Of a stretch of 64,000 nucleotides of DNA, positions 8,059-15,393 are shown piece by piece (within the stretch, counting starts at the first letter, position 1; the number at the start of each line of letters is the position of its first letter). The notes beneath the pieces are model-generated. The model did not search any database and was not told the origin of the DNA. It was given only the letters and a program-made list of their open reading frames with translations. Source of the DNA: Akkermansia muciniphila (GTDB lineage Bacteria; Verrucomicrobiota; Verrucomicrobiia; Limisphaerales; BJHT01); NCBI GenBank assembly GCA_945861535.1, contig CAMAUZ010000006.1, positions 1 to 64,000 of the forward strand, given 5' to 3'. The translations under genes were made by a program, and so were the position numbers.

Positions 8059-9108
8059 CTACACCTCCAGCTTCCGGAGCTTGCGCTCAGAAGTCGGTGA
8101 TGCAGAGGTAGCCGGACGCGCACGACCACAGGACCACTTCCTCAGTCCCTCAATCTGCTCCGCCATCAACCGCGACAACGGCACAAAACCGTTGAGCACA
8201 CTGGCGATGTCGAGGTCGGTGGGTTCCGTGGATCGCTCAAACGCCGCGAACATGGCTTCCAAGTAAACGGCTTCGATCTCCGCGCCCGTCAACCCTTCGG
8301 TGACACGGCTCAGTTGTCGGAGGTCGTACTCGTTGGGATCCCGGCGATGCTTGCGGATGACGATACGCCAGATCGCCTCCCGCTCGGTGTCGTCCGGCAG
8401 GTCCACATAGAACAGCTCATCGAACCGGCCCTTGCGCAGCATCTCTGGCGGGAGCTGGGAGACGTCGTTGGCGGTGGCGACGACGAACACCGGTTTGGTC
8501 TTCTCCTGCATCCAACTGAGGAACGAGCCGAAGACGCGGGCACCGTTTCCGCCGTCAGTTGAACCGCTGGACTTGGAACCGGCAAAGCCCTTCTCCAGTT
8601 CGTCGATCCACAGACAGCACGGCGCAATGGTTTCCGCAGTTTGGATGACTGAACGCAAGTTTGCTTCCGATTGACCGACCAGACCGCCATAGAGCTTGCC
8701 GGCGTCGAGTTTGAGGAGCGGGACGTTGAAGACGGCGGCAGTGGCTTTGGCGGTGAGGCTTTTGCCAGTGCCGGGGAGTCCCAAGATCAAAAGACCTTTC
8801 AGAGCTGGCAGACCGTAGCTGATGGCGCGCTGGCTGAACGCGTCTTTCCGGCGCACCAGCCAGTCCTTGAGGCAGTCGAGACCACCGATGCTGTTGAGTG
8901 ATTCCTTGGTTTCAACGATTTCCAAGAGGCCGTTCTTCTTCACCGCCTGAGCCTTCTCGCGGGCGATGATGGTGGCCGTGATCGTCTTGGTTTCCGCCAC
9001 TGACAAGGCGAAGGCGTTTTCGGCTTCGATGGTGGTCAGTCCCGAGGCGGCTTCGACGGCTTTTTCACGCACGTCGATCTCCAGACTGTGGATGCCGGCC
9101 GAGTTCAT
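8059..9108 (-). CDS. Ycf46-like AAA+ ATPase, N-terminally truncated
   Basis: A 349-residue protein matching the C-terminal two thirds of Ycf46-family AAA+ ATPases (usually about 490-500 aa). It starts in the linker (EAASGLTTIEAENAFAL). The AAA+ core has Walker A GLPGTGKS (110-117), Walker B CLWIDELEKG, sensor-1 VVATAND and arginine finger RKGRFDE. Upstream of the ATG the family sequence continues in frame as EELRAVLGGI and then hits TAG at 9142-9144. The original N-terminal domain is therefore gone. A GGAGG lies about 25 bp before the ATG, so a CTG at 9118-9120 could be the actual start. The break marks the junction with the glycan cluster. Confidence 0.75.
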   Translation of the reverse strand: MNSAGIHSLEIDVREKAVEAASGLTTIEAENAFALSVAETKTITATIIAREKAQAVKKNGLLEIVETKESLNSIGGLDCLKDWLVRRKDAFSQRAISYGLPALKGLLILGLPGTGKSLTAKATAAVFNVPLLKLDAGKLYGGLVGQSEANLRSVIQTAETIAPCCLWIDELEKGFAGSKSSGSTDGGNGARVFGSFLSWMQEKTKPVFVVATANDVSQLPPEMLRKGRFDELFYVDLPDDTEREAIWRIVIRKHRRDPNEYDLRQLSRVTEGLTGAEIEAVYLEAMFAAFERSTEPTDLDIASVLNGFVPLSRLMAEQIEGLRKWSCGRARPATSASPTSERKLRKLEV

Positions 9109-9175
9109 GATGCCGCCCAGGACTGCCCGCAGCTCCTCCTTCTATCTCACGAGCCGGGTAGTCAAGGTGCGCCAA

Positions 9176-10075
9176 CTAATCCTTCTTGGAGAGGGCAACA
9201 AAGGAGCGGCGATTGGCGAGGGAGAAGTTCCGGTTAAAGCGGGAATATCTCAGGCGATCCAGGACGCGGGCGAAGCCAGGGACGGATTCCAGCACCGCCC
9301 GTTGCAGGCTTTGCAGGGTTGTCGGGCGGGCGGCGGGTTCCTTTTTTGGGTCGGCGGCGGCGCTGCGTGCCCAGGTTGCCGAATAGTCGCTTTGCTGCGG
9401 CGAAGTTTGAAACAGGGGGACCGCCCGGATTCGCTTGGCCCACACCAGGAGTGTGACCGTGGAGGTGTTGATGAGTGTCACGCGGGCCCCGGCCGTTTTG
9501 GGATCAATTACTTCAAACCAGCGCGTGCGGGCTCCGTATTCGACTGCCACACAGCGTTCCATTTGGAAGCCGTTCTCGGGTGAGAAGACGCGAAAGTAGA
9601 GTTCCGGACTAAATTGATAAAACCCGTGACCGAAGGCGTTGTTCGCTGGCGACACGCAGAAGCAGTGACCACCCACTTTGGTCATCTCCATGCAATTGCG
9701 GACGGCGACTGGGAAATTGAAGACATGCTCCAATGTGCCGATGTCACAGACCACGTCGAAGGCTTGTTTCAGCTCGTCGGCGATGGGTTGGTTCATGTCG
9801 TGAACCCGGGTGGCTCCCTCGAAATCGCTGGCATCAAAGACTGTCGTTTCTTTGGCACCGAGTAGTTTCCAAAACGCATCGGCATAGTCTGGGTAGGTTT
9901 GGGAAAACAGTTCGGGAGTGGCCGCGGGGTCCAGTCCGAATTCCCGCAGCAGGCCGCGGGTCTCTGTGTGACCGAGAAAGAAGTGTTGCCGCCCGAGGCA
10001 GGCGGAACGCGCAAACGAGGCACCTTGGCGGCGGCGGGCCAGCATGAACCGGGCGGTTTCGATGTCTATTCCCAT
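9176..10075 (-). CDS. SAM-dependent methyltransferase of the glycan cluster
   Basis: A 299-residue protein. Residues about 70-180 form a class I methyltransferase core with ATRVHDMNQPI and DVVCDIGTLEHVFNFPVAVR, where D-x-G-T-x-E-H is a degenerate SAM loop and post-loop helix. The C-terminus contains Trp-rich and basic segments typical of methyltransferases that modify surface glycans. It is the last gene of the minus-strand cluster and is separated from the aminotransferase by about 300 bp of repeat DNA. The acceptor is unknown; a sugar O- or N-methylation is inferred from context only. Confidence 0.6.
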   Translation of the reverse strand: MGIDIETARFMLARRRQGASFARSACLGRQHFFLGHTETRGLLREFGLDPAATPELFSQTYPDYADAFWKLLGAKETTVFDASDFEGATRVHDMNQPIADELKQAFDVVCDIGTLEHVFNFPVAVRNCMEMTKVGGHCFCVSPANNAFGHGFYQFSPELYFRVFSPENGFQMERCVAVEYGARTRWFEVIDPKTAGARVTLINTSTVTLLVWAKRIRAVPLFQTSPQQSDYSATWARSAAADPKKEPAARPTTLQSLQRAVLESVPGFARVLDRLRYSRFNRNFSLANRRSFVALSKKD

Positions 10076-10378
10076 AGGGTGAGTTGGTGCTGGTGGGGTG
10101 GTTTGCGGTGGATAAGGTCGGGATAAGTCAGATCAGCCGGGGGATTGGTTTAACCACGGATGGACACGGATGGACACGGATAGGAATGGAGAATTCGCAA
10201 ACTCGGTGGCCATAAAAGCTCCGACCTGCTTTCGTCCGCGCCGATCGGGTTTCCTTCTTGTTTTTTTGGTTGCCACTGTTGTCTTAAGGATCGGGAGGGT
10301 GGTTCGATCAGATCGGCTGGTGTCGGGGTGAGGTCCTTTTTCGACTTAGGATTGCAGTCAGTTCCCTGGATCAGGCCG
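10076..10378. repeat. intergenic gap with GGA-CACGGAT tandem repeat
   Basis: Contains a short tandem repeat of CACGGATGGA (three units, about 10154-10182), a motif scattered through such genomes. No open frame of protein-like composition was seen. It separates the terminal methyltransferase from the DegT gene, so the methyltransferase may have its own promoter here. Confidence 0.5.
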
Positions 10379-11596
10379 TCATGTTTTTCGGTAGTGATGT
10401 TCCACTTTCGCGATGGCGGCGGCGAGATCGCGGGCTTCGGTCGGGCCGAAGTTTTCGTTGAAGAGCAGGTTGAACGAGCCATCGCGCACGGCCACGGCGT
10501 TGGGCGTGGCGAAGGCGTCCGCGCAGTGTGGCTTCAAGTAATCCCATTCGCTCACGACGTAGTCATAGTGCGGGTTTACGGACACGCCCTCCGCGCCAAC
10601 GGCTTCACCGAACTCGCGGACGGTGCATTGGAGGCGGGTGGCGTCGACAAAAATGGGGAAGAAGAACGGCGCATCATTGTCGGTTACGGGCGAGGGGGTG
10701 CAGAGTTCCGAGTGAGTTCGTAATTCGTCGCTGAAGGCACGGAGAAAATCCCGGCGGCGACGGTTTACGCCATCCAGCTTGTGCAGCGCACTGATGCCGA
10801 TGGCGGCGGAGAGTTCGTCGAGATTCCAATTCAGCGCAGGGAAGAGAAACTGCTTCGGGTCTTTGTCGTTGTAACCTTCCCTCCAGAAGGGTTTGCCGCG
10901 GTCGGCGTGCGCCCGGACGAGGCGGTAGAGATTTTCGTCGCGGGAAAAAATGACGCCGCCGCAGCCGCCGGTCGCGTGGTTTTTCCGATACATCGTGGAG
11001 AACGCCGCGATGTCACCGAACGTGCCGACCTTCTGACCTTTCCATTTTGCGCCGTGCGATTGCGAGCAGTCCTCGAGTACTTTCACCCCGCGTTCATGGG
11101 CGATGGCAACCATGTCGTCCACCGGTGCGGCCACGCCGGCGCAGTGAACCAAGACGAGGGCGCGGGTCTGTGGTGTGAGGCGGGCGCGGAGTTGTTCCGG
11201 GCCGGAGTTATACTGCCCGGGCATCGAGTCCAGCAGGACCGGCGTGAGATTGTTCAGGATGATGGCGCTGAGCGTGCCGGGGTCGGTGATCGGGGACACG
11301 AGGACGTGACTGCCGCGGGGCAGTTGCAGGGCGGCGAGCGCGACATACAGCGCTCCGGTGCCGGTCGCGACCGCGTCGGCGAAGCCACCGACGCCGAGAT
11401 AGCTGACAAAGTTCTGACAGTAGCGTTCCTCGAAATACCCTTGATAGCCGAAGTCGATTCCCTTGGCTTTGTAGTAGGCGAAAACCTCCTGCACGGCAGC
11501 GAACTCGGGATCACCGAAGGCGAAGCGTCCTGGCAGCGGGGTGGCCCGCGCCTTGGGGCCGCCGAGAATGGCCAGACGGGTCGTGTCGGCGCTCAT
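10379..11596 (-). CDS. DegT/DnrJ/EryC1/StrS-family PLP aminotransferase
   Basis: A 405-residue sugar aminotransferase-type protein. It uses PLP and typically glutamate to convert a keto-sugar nucleotide to an amino sugar. Visible landmarks are ATGTGALYVALAAL (phosphate-binding region), EDCSQSHGAKWKG, the FSTMYRKNHATGG segment with the Schiff-base lysine at residue 205, and the C-terminal substrate region. The N-terminal 'LAILGGPKA' start is the common form. It lies 10 bp from the neighbouring methyltransferase, so both are likely co-transcribed. Whether it acts on a heptose or a hexose derivative cannot be read from sequence. Confidence 0.85.
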   Translation of the reverse strand: MSADTTRLAILGGPKARATPLPGRFAFGDPEFAAVQEVFAYYKAKGIDFGYQGYFEERYCQNFVSYLGVGGFADAVATGTGALYVALAALQLPRGSHVLVSPITDPGTLSAIILNNLTPVLLDSMPGQYNSGPEQLRARLTPQTRALVLVHCAGVAAPVDDMVAIAHERGVKVLEDCSQSHGAKWKGQKVGTFGDIAAFSTMYRKNHATGGCGGVIFSRDENLYRLVRAHADRGKPFWREGYNDKDPKQFLFPALNWNLDELSAAIGISALHKLDGVNRRRRDFLRAFSDELRTHSELCTPSPVTDNDAPFFFPIFVDATRLQCTVREFGEAVGAEGVSVNPHYDYVVSEWDYLKPHCADAFATPNAVAVRDGSFNLLFNENFGPTEARDLAAAIAKVEHHYRKT

Positions 11597-11606
11597 GGGA
11601 CAACGC

Positions 11607-12269
11607 TTACTCGAAGCAGACGAAGTCCCAGTCGCCGGTGTAGCCGGTTTGTTGGAAAATCCACTCCCATTCGGCCGGGGTGAAGATGCACTCGCAGGTG
11701 AGCTGCCAGTACATCAGGTTCACCTTCTCGCGCTCGTTCCGGTACGAATCCATCACGATGAATTTGCCGCCGCGGCCGACGCGCACGATCTCGCGCAGTG
11801 CCTGGAAGAGACCGGGGAGATAGAGGTTGTGCAGGGTGTTGACGCACAGCACGAGGTCGAAGTGTTGGTCGGGGTAGGGGAGTGTCATCGCGTTGCCCAC
11901 GCGCAGGAAGGGCTTCACGGATTCCATGCCGTTGGCGATGGCGTATTCCGAGATGTCCAGGCCGGCGACCTCCAGTTCGGGGATCAACTGCTTGAGTTCA
12001 TGGAGCACGAAACCTTTCGCGCAACCGATGTCCAGCACGCGCATGCCGGGCTTGAGGCCGTAGTGGGCGATGAGTTTCTCGGCGAAGGATTTCCAGCGTC
12101 CGTCGTAGCGGAATCCGCCGTAGCCGTATTTGCGGTCACCGTCGAAATATTCCTGGCCGAACTGTTTCGAGATGGTGGCGCACTCGGCCTTGTCGTGCTC
12201 GACGACACGCGCGAGGTAGTCGCGCTTGGTGGCCTTGTGGAGCGAAGAGATGAGATCAAGGTGGGCCAT
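11607..12269 (-). CDS. class I SAM-dependent methyltransferase
   Basis: A 220-residue protein with a clean Rossmann-fold methyltransferase core: motif I MRVLDIGCAKGFVLHEL, acidic motif II VAGLDIS, motif III FDLVLCVNTLHNLYLPG. The N-terminus (FGQEYFDGDRKYGYGGFRYD) is typical of methyltransferases found beside split transketolases in glycan clusters. It is 5 bp from the transketolase C-subunit gene, so translation is probably coupled. Likely role: methylation of the cluster's sugar product; the position is unknown. Confidence 0.75.
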   Translation of the reverse strand: MAHLDLISSLHKATKRDYLARVVEHDKAECATISKQFGQEYFDGDRKYGYGGFRYDGRWKSFAEKLIAHYGLKPGMRVLDIGCAKGFVLHELKQLIPELEVAGLDISEYAIANGMESVKPFLRVGNAMTLPYPDQHFDLVLCVNTLHNLYLPGLFQALREIVRVGRGGKFIVMDSYRNEREKVNLMYWQLTCECIFTPAEWEWIFQQTGYTGDWDFVCFE

Positions 12270-12274
12270 GAAGA

Positions 12275-13192
12275 TTACGCGTAGATCTTTTGATACATCA
12301 ATTCCGGGTGCAGCCCGTGCTGTTTGAGCAGGTCGCCGTGGCTGCCGTAGAAATGGATGAACTCATCCTGCAGCGAAAACGTGTGCAGCTTGCACCTGGC
12401 CCCGCATTCAAAGGCGAGCGCCCTGGTCTGCATGGCCAGCCCGGCTTGCAAGGAGTGTTCCTCCACCACGATCACTCGGTCGTATTGCTGCAAAATCTTC
12501 GCGATGCCTGCCTGGTCCAGCGGCTTCACAGTGTGGATGGAATACGCCGCGACCTGTCCGCCTTGTTCCTTCTCGATCTTGGCGACGAGCTCGAGCGCCA
12601 TCTTTGTGATGATGCCATACGAGAGAACCGCCGTGCCGCTGCCGGCCTTGATGCAGCGGGCTTTGCCGAATTCAAACTTGTCCGGCGCGTTCGCCGTCAG
12701 CACGGGTTCGCCGGCCTTGCCCAAGCGGAGATACATAGGGCCTTGGTGTTTTGCGGAAACCCACGTCGCCGCCTCGGCTTCGAGCGGGTCGCACGGCGCT
12801 ACGATGCTCATGTTCGGCAGCGCGCTCATGATGGCGATGTCCTCCTGCGCGTGATGCGTGCCGCCCAAAACGGAATACACCACGCCGCCGCCGATGCCGA
12901 CGACGGTCACCGGCAGGTTCTGGTAGCAGAGGTCCACGCGGATTTGCTCGAAGGGCCGGTAAAGCGCAAACGTGGCAATGGTGTAGGCGTAGGGCTTCAT
13001 GCCGCGCATGGCCAAGCCGGCGCAGAAACCGATCATCGCCTGCTCCGCCACGCCCACGTTCATGAAGCGGTCGGGAAATTCCTGGCGATACTGGTTCATG
13101 CTGCCGGCGGGCGAGATGTCCGCGACGACGATGCAGATTTTCGGGTCGGCCTTGGCGACCTGGTAAAGGATGCGGGAAAAGGTGTCTCTCAT
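12275..13192 (-). CDS. split transketolase, C-terminal (pyrimidine-binding) subunit
   Basis: A 305-residue protein equivalent to the second half of transketolase. It carries the conserved Glu region NVGVAEQAMIGFCAGLAMRG, the GGVVYSVLGGTHHAQEDIA segment and the C-terminal EEHSLQAGLAM. It pairs with the adjacent N-terminal subunit (ATGA overlap) to form a ThDP enzyme moving two-carbon units between sugar phosphates. In this cluster it could make sedoheptulose-7-phosphate for heptose synthesis, or add a two-carbon branch to a sugar. Both are inference. Confidence 0.85.
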   Translation of the reverse strand: MRDTFSRILYQVAKADPKICIVVADISPAGSMNQYRQEFPDRFMNVGVAEQAMIGFCAGLAMRGMKPYAYTIATFALYRPFEQIRVDLCYQNLPVTVVGIGGGVVYSVLGGTHHAQEDIAIMSALPNMSIVAPCDPLEAEAATWVSAKHQGPMYLRLGKAGEPVLTANAPDKFEFGKARCIKAGSGTAVLSYGIITKMALELVAKIEKEQGGQVAAYSIHTVKPLDQAGIAKILQQYDRVIVVEEHSLQAGLAMQTRALAFECGARCKLHTFSLQDEFIHFYGSHGDLLKQHGLHPELMYQKIYA

Positions 13193-14019
13193 GAGTGGTA
13201 CGCGTGATCGAGTTCGGCGATGGCTTGCTGATATTCCTGCGGGTTGGGCGAGCGGTAATGCCAGATCGGCACGTTCTCCATGTAGCTCACGCCTTTGCCC
13301 TTGATCGTGCGCGCGCCGACCATCAACGGCTTGTCGCCCTTGCGCGCCACGATGGCGTCATGCACGGCCTGCGGATTGTGGCCGTCGATCTCCACCGCTT
13401 CCCAACCGAACGCGCGGGCCTTTTCATCGAACGGATAAAAGTTCGGCAGAATCTTGCTGGTCTGGCCGAGCGATTGGAAATCGTTCAAATCCGCCACGGC
13501 GACGATGTTTTTCACCCCGAGGCTGGGCGCGAGCAGCATTGCTTCCCAAACCGAACCTTCCTCCATTTCGCCGTCGCTCAGCACGACGTAGATCGTGCGG
13601 TCCTGCTTCTGGATGTTGTCCGCCAGCGCCATGCCGATGCCGAGACCCAGACCGTGGCCGAGCGAACCGGTCGAAGCTTCGATGCCCGGCAGGCCGTAAT
13701 CGGGATGCGTCGCCAGCTTGCCGCCGGGCTGGCAGTAGAGATTCAGGTCGGCGGGTTTGATGACGCCGAGATTTTCCAGCACGGTGTATTGCGCCATCGA
13801 GCCGTGGCCTTTGGAGAGGATGAACGTGTCGGGCGAGTTGCCGTCCGCATCGCGCCGCATCAGCCCGTGGTAGATCGTGTCCACGATCTCGAGGCACGAA
13901 TACGCGCCGGCGATGTGGAGGGCGGAGACTTTTTGGGAGATTTCCAGAATGCGTTTGCGCATCTGCCAGCAGCGCGTCCGGGACGCCGCCGCATCAAACT
14001 GGGGTTTGGTTGCAGTCAT
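13189..14019 (-). CDS. split transketolase, N-terminal (ThDP-binding) subunit
   Basis: A 276-residue protein with the ThDP/metal-binding motif VLSDGEMEEGSVWEAMLLA ending in AVADLNDFQS, the N-terminal ILSKGHGSMAQYTVLE and GSLGHGLGLGIGMAL. This is the usual length for split transketolase N-subunits. It overlaps the C-subunit gene by 4 bp and lies 3 bp from the Nudix gene, indicating one transcript. Confidence 0.85.
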   Translation of the reverse strand: MTATKPQFDAAASRTRCWQMRKRILEISQKVSALHIAGAYSCLEIVDTIYHGLMRRDADGNSPDTFILSKGHGSMAQYTVLENLGVIKPADLNLYCQPGGKLATHPDYGLPGIEASTGSLGHGLGLGIGMALADNIQKQDRTIYVVLSDGEMEEGSVWEAMLLAPSLGVKNIVAVADLNDFQSLGQTSKILPNFYPFDEKARAFGWEAVEIDGHNPQAVHDAIVARKGDKPLMVGARTIKGKGVSYMENVPIWHYRSPNPQEYQQAIAELDHAYHS

Positions 14020-14022
14020 TTG

Positions 14023-14460
14023 TTAAATCGTTTTCGTTTCCAAAAATTCCCGCCACGCGCGATCCCACAGTTCGGTCAGATACGCGGGCGACTGCTGCGC
14101 CGCCGCGTCCTCGCGCCGAACGAATTCCAGCCACTGGCCTTCGTGGCACGCATGTTTTTGCCGTCCGTCGTAACGTGCCCAGAAAACCGTCAGCTCATAC
14201 GGCGGCCAGCCCGACACTTCATCCACGAACGAACACAGCCGGTGCAGTTCGCCGCACGCATACTCGGTCTCTTCCAGAAACTCGCGCCGGGCGCACGCTT
14301 CGATGTCCTCGCCCGGCTCGGCATGGCCGCCCGGTGGCACGAGCATCGCCGCGTGGCGCAATCCCGGCTTGTCATCACGCATCTGCAAGAGCGCCGCGCC
14401 GTCATCGCGCAACAGGAACACCGCGCCGACGCGGGGCAGTTTTTCAAGCGGGCGGTCCAT
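14023..14460 (-). CDS. NUDIX hydrolase
   Basis: A 145-residue single-domain protein. The Nudix box is visible at about residues 44-66 (GHAEPGEDIEACARREFLEE), with the REFLEE core intact and the following G replaced by a Glu-Tyr pair. The start LPRVGAVFLLRDDGAALLQMR is a standard Nudix strand. It probably hydrolyses a nucleoside diphosphate linked to a sugar or another moiety. Its place among nucleotide-sugar genes suggests clearance or trimming of an intermediate, which is inference. Confidence 0.85.
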   Translation of the reverse strand: MDRPLEKLPRVGAVFLLRDDGAALLQMRDDKPGLRHAAMLVPPGGHAEPGEDIEACARREFLEETEYACGELHRLCSFVDEVSGWPPYELTVFWARYDGRQKHACHEGQWLEFVRREDAAAQQSPAYLTELWDRAWREFLETKTI

Positions 14461-14485
14461 TGGCGAGCGGCAAGTCGGAATTTTT

Positions 14486-15355
14486 TTAGCGCATCCGGTC
14501 CAGTCCGGCGGCGAGGCTCACGGGTTGGAAGTCGGGGAAAAGCTGGCGCAACAGCGCGGCATCGAACGCGCGATAACCATCGTGGGGCATGGGGCCGGTG
14601 CGCGGGGAGCCGAGGATTTTCACGCGCGGCTCGAAGCGGGCGGCGGCCTGCTCGGCGACGGAGCGGAAGGTCGTCACGGTGCCGCTCACGGCGTTCACGA
14701 CGCCGGTCGCGCGATGGCGCACGCAGCGGCGTATGATCTCCGCCACGTCGGTGATGAAGATGTGATCGCGCTGTTCTTCGCCCTCGCCGAAGAGGGTGAT
14801 GTCCTGGCCGGCCTGCGCGAGACGCATGAAGCGGTTTGGGCCGTAGCCATTGTGCGGATCGCCGGGGCCGAAGATGAGCGTGGGTCGCACGATCGCGAGC
14901 GGGATGGCGGGCAGTTCGCATTTCAGCATCACTTCGCGGGCGAGGTGCATGACGCCGTGGAGCGAGCCGGGTTCGGCGGGCGAGGCCTCGGTCAGCGGGG
15001 CGCGCGAGTCGGCATAGACGGCGTCGGAGCTGATGTAGAGGAGGTGAGCGACGGGCGTGGATTTCACGGCGGCGACGACGGCCTGCATCATGCGCAGGTT
15101 GTCGAGCAGCATGGCGGTGTTCTTCACTGGCGCGAGGGCCGAGGTGACGATGAGCGTGGTCTCGGGTGTGAGATGCGCGGCGAGTTTGGGGGCGGCGTCC
15201 GGCACGAGGAGGTCCACTTCCTTGCGGGTGAGGGCGACAACGTTGACGGCGTCTGCCGCGAGCCGGGCGCACGTGGCGCGACCGACGAAGCCGCCGGCAC
15301 CCATGACGACGACGCGCGGGGGATTGGTGGGAGGGAGTTGGTTCAGGGTGAGCAT
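14486..15355 (-). CDS. NAD-dependent epimerase/dehydratase-like protein, atypical active site
   Basis: A 289-residue extended SDR. The NAD motif GAGGFVG is intact near residue 20, LLYISSDAVYADSR supplies the conserved Ser/Asp strand, and RPTLIFGPGDPHNGYGPN follows. Where the family has Y-x-x-x-K, this protein reads LHGVMHLARE: Tyr becomes His and Lys becomes His. It may be a reductase with altered chemistry or a binding protein. It follows the UGDH-like gene by about 40 bp on the same strand. Confidence 0.75.
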   Translation of the reverse strand: MLTLNQLPPTNPPRVVVMGAGGFVGRATCARLAADAVNVVALTRKEVDLLVPDAAPKLAAHLTPETTLIVTSALAPVKNTAMLLDNLRMMQAVVAAVKSTPVAHLLYISSDAVYADSRAPLTEASPAEPGSLHGVMHLAREVMLKCELPAIPLAIVRPTLIFGPGDPHNGYGPNRFMRLAQAGQDITLFGEGEEQRDHIFITDVAEIIRRCVRHRATGVVNAVSGTVTTFRSVAEQAAARFEPRVKILGSPRTGPMPHDGYRAFDAALLRQLFPDFQPVSLAAGLDRMR

Positions 15356-15393
15356 GGTTTGAAGTGGAGCGCCGGTCTCCCGATCGGCGCGGT

